Positions 1 to 7,170 are shown, numbered from the stretch's first letter. The stretch: DNA of 13,520 nt from Planctomycetota bacterium (GCA_013151315.1 JAADIN010000045.1:1-13520); one strand, 5' to 3'. Notes: a model not told the origin generated them from the letters alone. Numbers and translations: made by a program.

Positions 1-1
1 A

Positions 2-151
2 ATCGGTTCCAGACGGCATGAGAAACCGCGTGATCGTCAATTTTTCTCTAAAAAGCCTTCATTATCTCTTACGGAATGTTTGAATGAGACGCACAGGCAG
101 ATTAGAATGGAGCTACGTAATAACCCAAATGGCGTACCTCCCGAGGCCTAG
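2..151 (+). CDS. Possible 3' end of an upstream gene (partial)
   Basis: The reading frame starting at base 2 is open from the window edge for 49 codons and closes with TAG at 149-151. The peptide ends in a polar, helix-like stretch (about SLTECLNETHRQIRMELR) and then NPNGVPPEA. I recognise no family. A frame this long stays open by chance about one time in ten, so length alone is weak support. The better argument is that a possible terminator stem overlaps the stop codon. If real, the gene runs in the same direction as the regulator at 326. It could equally be non-coding leader DNA. Confidence 0.3.
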   Translation: MGSRRHEKPRDRQFFSKKPSLSLTECLNETHRQIRMELRNNPNGVPPEA

Positions 152-200
152 CAAGACCGGGAGATCGAAGTACGGTTTTGTTTTGCATTTTTGTTTTTCA
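133..200 (+). terminator. Possible rho-independent terminator
   Basis: An interrupted stem pairs CGTAC+CTCCCG (133-143) with CGGGAG (158-163) and GTACG (170-174), with a six-base bulge on the right arm. T-rich DNA follows at 176-199, in blocks of four to five T broken by G and C. It overlaps the stop codon of the edge reading frame. The bulge and broken T-run make this only moderately convincing. Confidence 0.35.
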
Positions 201-236
201 TTGAATGGCTGGGCCGCCAGTGATTAGGTAACAGTT

Positions 237-273
237 AGCTTCCTCCTCCGCTCGGAACAGCGGTAAGGAAGCT
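237..273 (+). other. Hairpin in the leader of the sigma-54 activator gene
   Basis: AGCTTCCT (237-244) pairs with AGGAAGCT (266-273). An inner stem CCGCT (248-252) pairs with AGCGG (259-263) around a six-base loop. No T-run follows, so it is not a standard terminator. It lies 53 bases before the ATG at 326 and would be in the 5' leader if transcription starts upstream. It could be a leader structure or a repeat. The rest of 200-325 shows no convincing -35/-10 or -24/-12 promoter. Confidence 0.45.
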
Positions 274-325
274 GTAGGCACAATCTTTTGGGCGAGTGTT
301 GGCGCACTTGCCTAGGAGCTGAGAA

Positions 326-1303
326 ATGGCATCTACTGATATATATTCGCTGGCTTCAGCGGCTTCTTTGCCGCCTGAAGACCCGGCAAGCGTGATTGTT
401 GGGGAAGATCCGTCTATTAATCGGATCGCCCACCATACGGGTCGCGCTGCTCAAGTTGAGTGTACCGTTCTTATCACCGGAGAAACGGGTACCGGTAAGG
501 AAGTTTGGGCGCGCCTGTTGCACCAAATGGGTCCTCGCCGGGACAAGCCCTTTGTGCCAGTGAACTGCGCTGCTCTGACGGCGACGTTGGCAGAAAGCCA
601 GCTCTTTGGGCACGAACGGGGCGCGTTTACCGGCGCAGCAGGCGAAAGCCTTGGCGTTTTTCGCGCGGCCCAGGGTGGCATTGTCTTTCTGGACGAAATT
701 GGCGACATGCCGCTCGAGTTGCAGCCGAAGTTGCTTCGTGTCCTGCAAGAAGGCGAAGTCACGCCCGTCGGAGCCGCTCGCCCGGTCCATGTGGATGTCC
801 AAATTTGTGCAGCCACGAATCGCGATTTACTGCGAGACGCCGAGGAAGGCCGCTTTCGCGAAGATCTCTATTATCGACTCAACTTGATCGAGTTGAGCAT
901 GCCGTCGCTACGAGAGCGGGTTCAGGATATCCCGAAGTTCATCGAATTTTTCTCCCGGAAGTATGCAGCTCGTTACGACCAACCTCTTTGGGAACCGGAC
1001 GCCGAGACGCTGAATCGTTTTTGCGAATACCGTTGGCCAGGCAATGTTCGTCAATTGAGTCACGTGATCGAGCAGAGCTACGTCTTGGAATGCGAACCCA
1101 CATTGCCTGGAGCATCGGTTGGCAGCGAGAGATCCGTCTCCTTGCCGTTTACCAATCTGGGGAAGCTTCGCCGTGCGGCTGTCGAGCAAGCTTTGCAAGC
1201 AACCGGCGGCCATAAAGGCCGAGCGTCTGAGTTATTGGGAGTTCACCCGAATACGCTTACTCGACTGCTATCCCAAATTTCGGACGACGCGACCAAGCTT
1301 TAG
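326..1303 (+). CDS. Sigma-54-dependent transcriptional activator (AAA+ plus Fis HTH)
   Basis: This is a bacterial enhancer-binding protein that uses ATP to open promoters held by sigma-54 RNA polymerase. The 325 residues are almost entirely the AAA+ module: Walker A GETGTGKE (52-59), the sigma-54-contacting GAFTGA loop (99-104), Walker B VFLDE (120-124), sensor I around N165/R166, the arginine-finger region REDLYYRL (178-185) and sensor II WPGNVRQL (237-244). A Fis-type helix-turn-helix follows at about 280-316 (ASELLGVHPNTLTRLL). There are only about 24 residues before the AAA+ core, so there is no receiver, GAF or PAS domain; the layout resembles PspF. AGGAG at 314-318, seven bases before the ATG, supports the start. 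Regulation probably comes from a partner protein or expression level. The target genes cannot be told from the window. Confidence 0.93.
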   Translation: MASTDIYSLASAASLPPEDPASVIVGEDPSINRIAHHTGRAAQVECTVLITGETGTGKEVWARLLHQMGPRRDKPFVPVNCAALTATLAESQLFGHERGAFTGAAGESLGVFRAAQGGIVFLDEIGDMPLELQPKLLRVLQEGEVTPVGAARPVHVDVQICAATNRDLLRDAEEGRFREDLYYRLNLIELSMPSLRERVQDIPKFIEFFSRKYAARYDQPLWEPDAETLNRFCEYRWPGNVRQLSHVIEQSYVLECEPTLPGASVGSERSVSLPFTNLGKLRRAAVEQALQATGGHKGRASELLGVHPNTLTRLLSQISDDATKL

Positions 1304-1337
1304 ACGAACGGCCGGAATAAAAGGCCGATTGCAAAGT

Positions 1338-1434
1338 GTGAGCCGCACGGCGCTAGCCGCGGGCCAGTAGCTGGGTAACACTTTCCTTCGCTACCCGACG
1401 CTTCGCTACCCGACGCTAGCGCGTTGCGGCTCAC
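1338..1434. repeat. REP-like imperfect inverted repeat with internal 15-bp tandem
   Basis: The left arm, 1338-1357, reads GTGAGCCGCACGGCGCTAGC. The right arm, 1415-1434, is its reverse complement at 18 of 20 positions. Between them the 15-base unit CTTCGCTACCCGACG occurs twice in exact tandem (1386-1400 and 1401-1415). Two long matched arms around a variable centre fit a dispersed palindromic repeat or a transcript-end structure. It shares the short core GCTAGC, but not the full consensus, with REP-like sequences at the transposase locus. Copy number elsewhere cannot be seen here. Confidence 0.7.
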
Positions 1435-1570
1435 ATTAATAGCCCAACTGCTGGACTTGAAGACGTACTCGCATGACTTTGCAATTCCCCTAAACAGGGG
1501 AACCAAATCCTTGGCAAACGTGAGCCCGATAGCTACATTGCGAGTATTCATTTCGTTGTTCTCGTTATTG

Positions 1571-1613
1571 AGCCGTTTCGATTGTCATTCGCTCGGAACG
1601 GCTTTTTCTTTTT
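1571..1613 (+). terminator. Rho-independent terminator
   Basis: A 10-bp stem pairs AGCCGTTTCG (1571-1580) with CGGAACGGCT (1594-1603), including one G-T pair, around a 13-base loop. A T-rich tract TTTTTCTTTTTC follows. The T-run is on the plus strand, so it would end transcripts from the regulator side just before the rdgB stop codon at 1618. The minus strand has no matching T-run. Confidence 0.75.
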
Positions 1614-1617
1614 CTCG

Positions 1618-2240
1618 TTATAGCCACTCGCCGCTAGCGGCTAAATTTGCCAACTGCGGGACAATCGCTCTCATCGCGCGGGCACGATGGCTGATCGCTG
1701 TTTTTACGCTTGGCCCCAGTTCTCCAAAAGTACGGTGGTACTCGATGATCTCAAACAGAGGGTCGTAGCCAAAACCGTTCGTGCCGGCTTCTTCCAAGCG
1801 AATCATGCCACGACATATCCCCGAGCTCTCGGCACGGAGTGTCCCGCGAGGATCCGCCACCGCGACATGGCAGTAATAGTTGGCCGTGCGTTTCTCCCAC
1901 GGTACGCCATTCAACTCGGCCAGCAGCTTCGCATTGTTATCCACATTACTTGCGGTTTCGCCGGCAAACCGAGCCGAGTAAATCCCCGGTTTTCCGTTTA
2001 GCGCGTCGACTTCAATTCCGCTATCATCCGCCAACACCCAGCAACCAAGATGCCCCGCCTGCTCGCAAGCCTTCGCTTGGGCATTCGCTGCAAACGTCTC
2101 GCCATCTTCGACGACCTCAATGGAGTTAGAAAAATCCTGAAGCGTTTGGATTTGAAACCCATGCGGACGCAGCAACTCGGCTCGCGCCCCTTGGCAAGAT
2201 TGTTCGTTCCGATCACAAGACTAAAGGCGGGCTGAGTCAT
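1618..2240 (-). pseudogene. rdgB: RdgB/HAM1 XTP/dITP diphosphatase, apparent frameshift near the N-terminus
   Basis: RdgB hydrolyses non-canonical purine NTPs (XTP, dITP, ITP) to monophosphates and so keeps them out of DNA. The frame from about 2180 to 1618 encodes most of the family: LADDSGIEVDALNGKPGIYSARFAG, GTNGFGYDPLF and KTAISHRARAM. The family N-terminus, with the substrate-loop motif TNN..K (FSLVIGTNNLAKGRE), is present but in another frame, starting at ATG 2240. That ATG overlaps the stop of the preceding gene (ATGA), which supports it as the true start. The frames do not join: after GAG (2183-2181) the sequence reads CCGAGTTG, where the family pattern KGRELAELL needs four more bases. 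The downstream open frame begins at TTG 2175, but a start there would lose the nucleotide-binding loop. Intact length would be about 207 residues, normal for RdgB. It may be a true pseudogene, a sequencing error or, less likely, a recoded gene. Confidence 0.85.
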
Positions 2241-3439
2241 TTGCGAGCGTAAACCGAGCTGATGGATTGTCGCGGAACTCGCACCGGCTGCGGGTGAATA
2301 TCCATCGGGATTCCCACAAACCGCTTGGGATGAAAACCCTCGGCCACCTGGCCCATGTTGTTCTGAAACATATTCATGAACTGCTGTTTACGGCGCTGTT
2401 CTAGCATTTGATCCTGCGGTGCGGGACGATTGAAAGCGTTCTCTGGCGAAGTCGCCCCAAAAGTGTTGTAAATAATCTGCGCATCGCGGCTCTTCAAAAC
2501 CACGCGACCATCGGCAAAGGTCTCGCCTTGGTCAAACGAGCCAATCGCGACGTAGCTTTCATACCGATCGTGGAACTCGTAAGCCTCCCAACCTTTCTCT
2601 CGCAGCGCAACGGTCAGCAAATGAGCATTTTCTCCTGCGACCACTAACGGATCGCTTTTGGTCGCTTTTCGCGTTCGGGTACTCGAAAGTTCCTCGTCGG
2701 TCGCCTTGAGCGACGTGCGTCCCTTGAAGGTAGCGACGCGCATCGAATACTTTCCTGGACACTTCATCAGCGAGTATTCGAGACCTTTATTCAACTTTGC
2801 GATCACAGGTTCGATGCCTTGCGGTACAAAATATTCTTTGGGCAGCAACGGGTTTCGTGTCAGAAAAGCATGCCCCATCGGACCCTTACGACCAGAATCC
2901 CCCTCTTTTTTTCGTAGAAAATTGTGGAACTTTCGTACCGTGGCCAAACTTTGGGAGGTCGGACCGCCGTCGTCCGTAGACAACGTCGAGGGCGTAAGCT
3001 GCTTGATCCGCCGCAGCACCTTTCGAGCATTCGCATCGTCGATCGAGGGAAACTCGCCAACGAGAACTGCGTGTTCTCGAACCTCGTTACCGCGCTGATA
3101 GCGACGACGAATGCGCGAGCCATAGTGATCGACGCCGCGCCCCAGATTCGTTTCATCCAACTGAAAAGTCATACCGTAGTAGAAGGCGGGAATTCCATAC
3201 TCTTGTCGTAGCTCAAGAATCAAATCACGGGCCTGTCCCTTGGCTTCAGAGCCCGAGAAGGAAGCCGCCAAGATCAGCCAGGGTCCATGCTGCTTCGACA
3301 GGACATATTCCGCATCGGGATCTGCCGCGACTTGCTTGCGGGGAACAAGCCTCTGCCACAACGGTTCAGCAGCATGGGCCTGCGTCTCCCAAGCGACGAT
3401 CAAACCGAGAGTAATCTGCAAAAGCAATAAGAGGCGCAT
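2237..3439 (-). CDS. Secreted protein of unknown function with two SPOR-like repeats
   Basis: This 400-residue protein has a clear signal peptide: a basic start, a Leu-rich core (residues 3-16) and a likely signal peptidase site after AHA (23/24). Two regions look alike. Residues about 53-140 run from WLILAASFSG through a helix (ARDLILELRQEYGIPAFYY) to HAVLVGEF. Residues about 231-305 run from YSMRVATFKG through a helix (NAHLLTVALREKGWEAYEF) to YVAIGSF. This strand-helix-strand pattern resembles SPOR domains, which bind denuded peptidoglycan, but I assign it by pattern only. A Gln/Met-rich stretch follows at about 341-365. GAGGAG lies 12 bases before the ATG. Its stop overlaps the rdgB start (ATGA), so the two are probably translationally coupled. 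It is likely exported to the periplasm or cell envelope. Confidence 0.85.
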   Translation of the reverse strand: MRLLLLLQITLGLIVAWETQAHAAEPLWQRLVPRKQVAADPDAEYVLSKQHGPWLILAASFSGSEAKGQARDLILELRQEYGIPAFYYGMTFQLDETNLGRGVDHYGSRIRRRYQRGNEVREHAVLVGEFPSIDDANARKVLRRIKQLTPSTLSTDDGGPTSQSLATVRKFHNFLRKKEGDSGRKGPMGHAFLTRNPLLPKEYFVPQGIEPVIAKLNKGLEYSLMKCPGKYSMRVATFKGRTSLKATDEELSSTRTRKATKSDPLVVAGENAHLLTVALREKGWEAYEFHDRYESYVAIGSFDQGETFADGRVVLKSRDAQIIYNTFGATSPENAFNRPAPQDQMLEQRRKQQFMNMFQNNMGQVAEGFHPKRFVGIPMDIHPQPVRVPRQSISSVYARK

Positions 3440-3568
3440 AGAGCGAGTCTTCTCCTCGGCCCGCCGGCCAAGCTATCTGTTTTGAGAGGAATTGGAGGCA
3501 GAAAACTAGCAAATGGCCCCTTTTGGAGATAGACTGAAAAAAGCAGCAGCAGTCGAGGGAATGCGATG

Positions 3569-3598
3569 CTAGCACCTCAAAACCTAGCGCCTCAAAAC
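3569..3598. repeat. 15-bp tandem direct repeat upstream of the SPOR-like gene
   Basis: The unit CTAGCACCTCAAAAC (3569-3583) is followed directly by CTAGCGCCTCAAAAC (3584-3598), identical at 14 of 15 positions. It lies between the NTase stop at 3621 and the SPOR-like start at 3439. It could be a pair of regulator sites or a decayed repeat. The rest of the 181-base gap shows no clear promoter. Confidence 0.6.
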
Positions 3599-3620
3599 AC
3601 GGATGGCAGAGAGGTCTATC

Positions 3621-4214
3621 CTAACCATCAGGATCATCAAGCAACTCTTGGAGTCGTCGCCGAATTTCCAAAGGGAAAAGCTCGAGCCAGGTTTCGTTGA
3701 TCAGCCCAATAGAAATCATATCAAGAATGTGAACTTGGTCTTTGCGGCGGAAAGAATTCAGTTTCATCCTGACCAGTGTTTCCAAATTTACCGTGCGAAA
3801 GTCGTCGGCGATTACGTTTGGTTCGACATCCGGATTGGGGTCGTGGTCGTCTGATCGAACCATTTGCCCACTGAGGACCATATGGATCGCATCCCGGGCT
3901 GACGCCTCGGGCTGTTCGACAAACATGTCGAGACCTGCCGTTTGCCGGTAGTACAAACCCGCATTGGTCATCGCTTCGATGACCAATGGCAGGTCGTCAG
4001 GGCGAATGAGGATATTAACATCCCGGGTAGTACGAACGGCCCCTTCGTCGACTTGGGCAACCCAAGCCCGAACCGCATGTCCTCCTACCACGGCATAGGG
4101 AATCTTCGCCTCTTCAAGAATGCGCACCGTTTTTCGAAGTCGCTCGTTGACACGTTCCACGGCCCTCTCCATTCTTGCCCAAAGAGCATCGCCAGTGTAT
4201 CTAAATTCTATCAT
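3621..4214 (-). CDS. Nucleotidyltransferase-fold protein, probable
   Basis: The 197 residues match the small nucleotidyltransferase families found singly in many bacterial genomes (of the kind related to AbiEii or MNT proteins). An N-terminal helix (about 10-35) is followed by AKIPYAVVGGHAVRAW (36-51), whose GGHA is the fold's nucleotide-loop motif, and then RTTRDVNILIRPDD (61-74), the usual site of the metal-binding D-x-D. Here the pair reads D65-V-N67, so the second carboxylate is missing. ETLVRMKLNSFRRKDQVHILDM (145-166) matches the family's C-terminal signature. Activity may be lost or changed. The substrate is unknown. No toxin or antitoxin partner lies beside it. No strong ribosome-binding site precedes the ATG, so the exact start is less certain than the family. 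Confidence 0.8.
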   Translation of the reverse strand: MIEFRYTGDALWARMERAVERVNERLRKTVRILEEAKIPYAVVGGHAVRAWVAQVDEGAVRTTRDVNILIRPDDLPLVIEAMTNAGLYYRQTAGLDMFVEQPEASARDAIHMVLSGQMVRSDDHDPNPDVEPNVIADDFRTVNLETLVRMKLNSFRRKDQVHILDMISIGLINETWLELFPLEIRRRLQELLDDPDG

Positions 4215-4252
4215 GGGCGTTACCAGAAAATTATCCGTAACCGTTCACGAGG

Positions 4253-4287
4253 AAAAAAGAAAAAGAACCACGGAGGCACGCTTGCCT
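4253..4287 (-). terminator. Weak terminator after serS
   Basis: Read on the minus strand, the serS stop runs into AGGCA-AGCG-TGCCT (4287-4274), a 5-bp stem with a four-base loop. About eight bases later come two T-runs (4266-4253, about TTTTTCTTTTTT). The stem is short and offset from the T-tract, so termination may be partial and the NTase gene may be co-transcribed. Confidence 0.35.
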
Positions 4288-5572
4288 AATCGGCCGTATC
4301 CCCAATGCGATCCTTGCCGACCCATTTCCGCAGTGCTTGGGGAATAAGAATCGTTCCATCGGGCTGCTGATAGTTTTCGAGAATCGCAATCAAAACCCGG
4401 CTCATGGCCAGCGCGGTCCCGTTGAGCGTGTGGGCAAAACGAGTGCCCTTTTCGCCTTTGACTTTGTAGCGAATATTGAGCCGGCGTGCTTGGTAATCGG
4501 TGCAATTGCTGGCACTGGTGACTTCGCCAAACTCGCCACTTTCGCCACGGCCGGGCATCCACGCTTCCAGGTCAAACTTTCGATAAGCCGGCCCGCCCAA
4601 ATCGCCGGTCGCGGTATCGATCACCCGATAGGGAATGCCGAGCCCGTCAAAAATTTGGCACTCCAAATCACAGAAATAGTTGTGCATCGCTTCACTCTGA
4701 TCGGGCAAGGTGAAGGCAAACATCTCGATCTTGGTAAATTGATGCACCCGGTAGAGCCCCCGCGAAGCGCGGCCTGCGGCCCCCGCCTCGGTGCGAAAAC
4801 AATGGCTGATGCCGCACAGTTTCAGCGGCATCTGCTCGGCTTCGATCGTCTGCCCCGAATAGAGTCCGCCCAGCGTAATCTCGGCCGTCGCGACCAAGTT
4901 CAGGTCTTGATTCTCAATGCTATAGATTTGAGTTTCTGGGCCACGAGGAATGAACCCGATGCCTTGCAAGATTTCACTCCGGGCCACGTCCGGCGTAATG
5001 GTCGGCGTGAATCCCTCGCCCACCAGCAGTTCTATGGCATATTGCTGCAGTGCCAGCTCCAGAAGAACTGCCTCGTTCTTCAAAAAATAAAACCCGTTGC
5101 CGGCGACCCGGGCGCCTCCCTCAAAATCAATGAGGTCGTGCTGCTGAGCCAGTTCGACATGATCTTGCACGGGGAAACCCATTGGCTTGATCTCGGTCGC
5201 CCCGCGGCGAAGCTCGTTACTGCAATCCTCGCCCCCGATGGGTACCTCGGGATGTGTCAGGTTCGGCATGCTACGATAGATGGCCCCCGCCTCGGCGGCG
5301 ATCCGATCGAGCTCGTTTTGCTTGGCGTCTTTTTCTTCGCGAAGCCGTCGGCCTTCGTTTTTTCGCTCTTCACGCTCAGCGTCATCTTTGGACTTGCCGA
5401 TCGATTTGCTTACCAAATTGGCCTGCCGAGAGAGCTCTTCGGTGCTCTGAAGCAATTGCCGATATTCGGTTTCGAGAGCAACATACCGGTCGAGGTCGAC
5501 CTGCACTCCCCGATCGGTACAGTTCTTTTGGACCAAAGCGGCGTTTTCGAGAATGAATTTTTTATCGAGCAT
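4286..5572 (-). CDS. serS: Seryl-tRNA synthetase
   Basis: SerS joins serine to tRNA-Ser (and to tRNA-Sec where present) in the cytoplasm. The 428 residues are full length. Residues about 30-100 form the charged helical coiled-coil arm that binds the tRNA long variable arm. The class II core follows: TAE (229-231) for serine binding, motif 2 FRTEAGAAGRASRGLYRVHQF (from 259, R260), and motif 3 GTALAMSRVLIAILENYQQPDG (385-406, R392). The C-terminus IPQALRKWVGKDRIG is typical. No strong ribosome-binding site precedes the ATG, but MLDKKFILEN aligns with family N-termini, so the start is sound. It lies between the M20 peptidase and NTase genes on the same strand. Confidence 0.97.
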   Translation of the reverse strand: MLDKKFILENAALVQKNCTDRGVQVDLDRYVALETEYRQLLQSTEELSRQANLVSKSIGKSKDDAEREERKNEGRRLREEKDAKQNELDRIAAEAGAIYRSMPNLTHPEVPIGGEDCSNELRRGATEIKPMGFPVQDHVELAQQHDLIDFEGGARVAGNGFYFLKNEAVLLELALQQYAIELLVGEGFTPTITPDVARSEILQGIGFIPRGPETQIYSIENQDLNLVATAEITLGGLYSGQTIEAEQMPLKLCGISHCFRTEAGAAGRASRGLYRVHQFTKIEMFAFTLPDQSEAMHNYFCDLECQIFDGLGIPYRVIDTATGDLGGPAYRKFDLEAWMPGRGESGEFGEVTSASNCTDYQARRLNIRYKVKGEKGTRFAHTLNGTALAMSRVLIAILENYQQPDGTILIPQALRKWVGKDRIGDTAD

Positions 5573-5620
5573 TGTTTTATTATCGCTTGTGGTTGTTTAC
5601 CTTAACTGAAAATAAGTAAA

Positions 5621-5717
5621 AAATTTCACCACAGAGGTCGCAGAGAGCGCAGAGGAAAGGACTGTTTTTTAGGTTTTCGTCTTCTCTGTGTTCTCCGTGT
5701 CTCTGTGGTGAAATGTT
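5621..5717. repeat. CACAGAG-type inverted repeat
   Basis: The left arm (5621-5659) contains TTTCACCACAGAG, then GCAGAGAGCGCAGAGG. The right arm (5681-5717) is its inverse: CTCTGTGTTCTCCGTGTC, then CTCTGTGGTGAAA. The outer 13 bases pair perfectly, the inner parts at roughly three of four positions, and about 22 bases including a T6 run form the loop. Similar CCACAGAG...CACAGAG repeats are scattered between genes in many bacterial genomes; I state that from general knowledge. It lies between the M20 peptidase stop and the serS start, so it would form a large hairpin in any read-through transcript. The rest of 5573-5742 holds nothing else clear. Confidence 0.75.
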
Positions 5718-5742
5718 TTGTTTTCATTTTGAATTATTTATG

Positions 5743-7125
5743 CTACTGGACGGTCGCAAGGCGTTCCCACAGTGCGGCGCTGGCAGCGATTCCGTGGTGG
5801 AAATCGGCGAGCGAAAATTTTTCGTTCGGACTGTGCAAGTTGTCGTCGTTTTGTCCCCAACCCAAAAGCAAGACTTCGGCACGCAACACTTCAGCGAAGG
5901 TGCTGACGATCGGGATGGACCCTCCCTCGCGAATGAAGACGGGCCGATGGCCAAAACCTTGTTCGATGGCATCTGCCGCCGCTTGCATGGTCTCGCTGCC
6001 GAAGGGAAAAACAATCCCGGGGGCCCGATGCGACTCGACAAGCTCCATCTTGATTCCCGGTGGAAGTAGTCTATCGAGCATCGCCCGTAGGTTGGTTGTG
6101 ATTTTTTCGGGATCTTGCCCTGGGACGAGGCGGAAGCTGAACTTGGCGGCCGCCTTGCCGGGGAGAACCGTCTTTTCGCCTTCGCCTTGGTAGCCGCCCC
6201 AGATTCCGTTGACATCGAGCGAGGGGCGACCCCAGCGGCGCTCCAAAGTGCTAAAACCCTCTTCGCCAGTGAGGGCCTCGACTTCCAAATCTTTTCGGAA
6301 CGCAACTTCGTCGAATGGCAACGATCGGAACTCAGCCCGTTCCGCTTCGGTCAGCGGGATCACCTCATCATAAAAACCGGGCACTTGAATGCGACCTTTG
6401 TCGTCGATGAGCGCCGCCAATATCTTGCTGAGCGCGTTGGCCGGATTGGTGACCGCTCCGCCAAAAACGCCCGAATGCAAATCGCGGTTAGGGCCCGTCA
6501 GGCGAATTTCGTAATACGCAATGCCTCGCAGGCCATAAGTAATTGCGGGCACGCCGCGAGCGAATTGGCTCGTGTCGCTCACGACGACACAATCGCAAGC
6601 CAGTTTTTCGGCATTTTCTTTAAGGAAGCCTTCCAGATGCTCGCTGCCAACTTCCTCTTCGCCTTCGATCAAAAATTTGATTTGAAGCGGCAACCGCTTT
6701 TCGGTCGCCAGCCAAGCTTGTACGCTTTTTACGTGCGTGAGCATCTGGCCTTTGTCGTCGGTCGCCCCGCGGGCATACATGTTGCCATCGCGAACCGTCG
6801 GTTCAAACGGCGGACTGATCCAAAGGTCGAGCGGATCGGGGGGCTGCACATCGTAGTGACCATAGACGAGCGCGACCGGAGCCCCGGGGACCGGCGGCGA
6901 CTCGGCATAGACGATCGGGTGTCCTGCCGTTTCGATCAGCTCAACCTGGAGACCCAAATCGCCAAAATGGCCTACAAGCCAATCGGCGGCCCGGCGGATG
7001 TCGCCCTGAAATTTCGAATCGGCACTAATGCTAGGAATCCGCAGCAGCTCGGCCAAGTCGGCCTCAAACTGCTCTCGTTGCTGCTCTGCAAAGCCGAGGA
7101 CTTTATCAAGAATAGGAGAGGTCAC
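5743..7125 (-). CDS. M20 family metallo-dipeptidase
   Basis: This is a two-zinc exopeptidase of the M20/M28 carboxypeptidase G2-carnosinase type, 460 residues. The metal site is complete: H90 in GHYDVQP, D123 in GATDDKGQ (bridging Asp), general base E157 and ligand E158 in EGEEEVGS, D184 in VVSDTS, and H431 in NLHSPNE. H217 in DLHSGVFGG belongs to the lid/dimerisation domain (about 200-320). It has no signal peptide, so it acts in the cytoplasm, probably on dipeptides or similar amides; the exact substrate cannot be read from sequence. The start is GTG (7125-7123): VTSPILDKVLGFAEQQ aligns with family N-termini and no nearby ATG fits. No clear ribosome-binding site is visible. It is the first gene of the minus-strand block and diverges from mtaB. 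Confidence 0.93.
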   Translation of the reverse strand: MTSPILDKVLGFAEQQREQFEADLAELLRIPSISADSKFQGDIRRAADWLVGHFGDLGLQVELIETAGHPIVYAESPPVPGAPVALVYGHYDVQPPDPLDLWISPPFEPTVRDGNMYARGATDDKGQMLTHVKSVQAWLATEKRLPLQIKFLIEGEEEVGSEHLEGFLKENAEKLACDCVVVSDTSQFARGVPAITYGLRGIAYYEIRLTGPNRDLHSGVFGGAVTNPANALSKILAALIDDKGRIQVPGFYDEVIPLTEAERAEFRSLPFDEVAFRKDLEVEALTGEEGFSTLERRWGRPSLDVNGIWGGYQGEGEKTVLPGKAAAKFSFRLVPGQDPEKITTNLRAMLDRLLPPGIKMELVESHRAPGIVFPFGSETMQAAADAIEQGFGHRPVFIREGGSIPIVSTFAEVLRAEVLLLGWGQNDDNLHSPNEKFSLADFHHGIAASAALWERLATVQ

Positions 7126-7170
7126 GGCAATCTAGTGGGACGGGAAAGGTGGGTAAATCGGGGCGTTCAA

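Larger units (their letters stand above)
1304..1617. other. Gene-free gap rich in inverted repeats
   Basis: This gap lies between the convergent regulator and rdgB genes. It holds a small hairpin CGGCC/GGCCG (about 1311-1329) right after the regulator stop, a long REP-like inverted repeat (1338-1434), a small hairpin TTCCCC/GGGGAA (1485-1502), and a plus-strand terminator (1571-1613). I see no credible ORF or tRNA in it. Confidence 0.6.

Noticed and set aside
300..312. TGGCGCACTTGC resembling a sigma-54 -24/-12 promoter
   Set aside because: The GG and GC elements are seven bases apart instead of ten, and it overlaps the ribosome-binding region.
2170..2200. Programmed -1 frameshift in rdgB at the GGGG run
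   Set aside because: The run is short, there is no classic heptamer slippery site, and the product would lack one residue; a simple deletion explains the data better.
3621..4214. Toxin-antitoxin system based on the NTase-fold protein
   Set aside because: No small partner gene overlaps or abuts it; both neighbours are unrelated.
4337..5605. Long plus-strand open frame (422 codons) opposite serS
   Set aside because: It is antisense to a full-length, motif-complete serS. Its translation has no recognisable domain.
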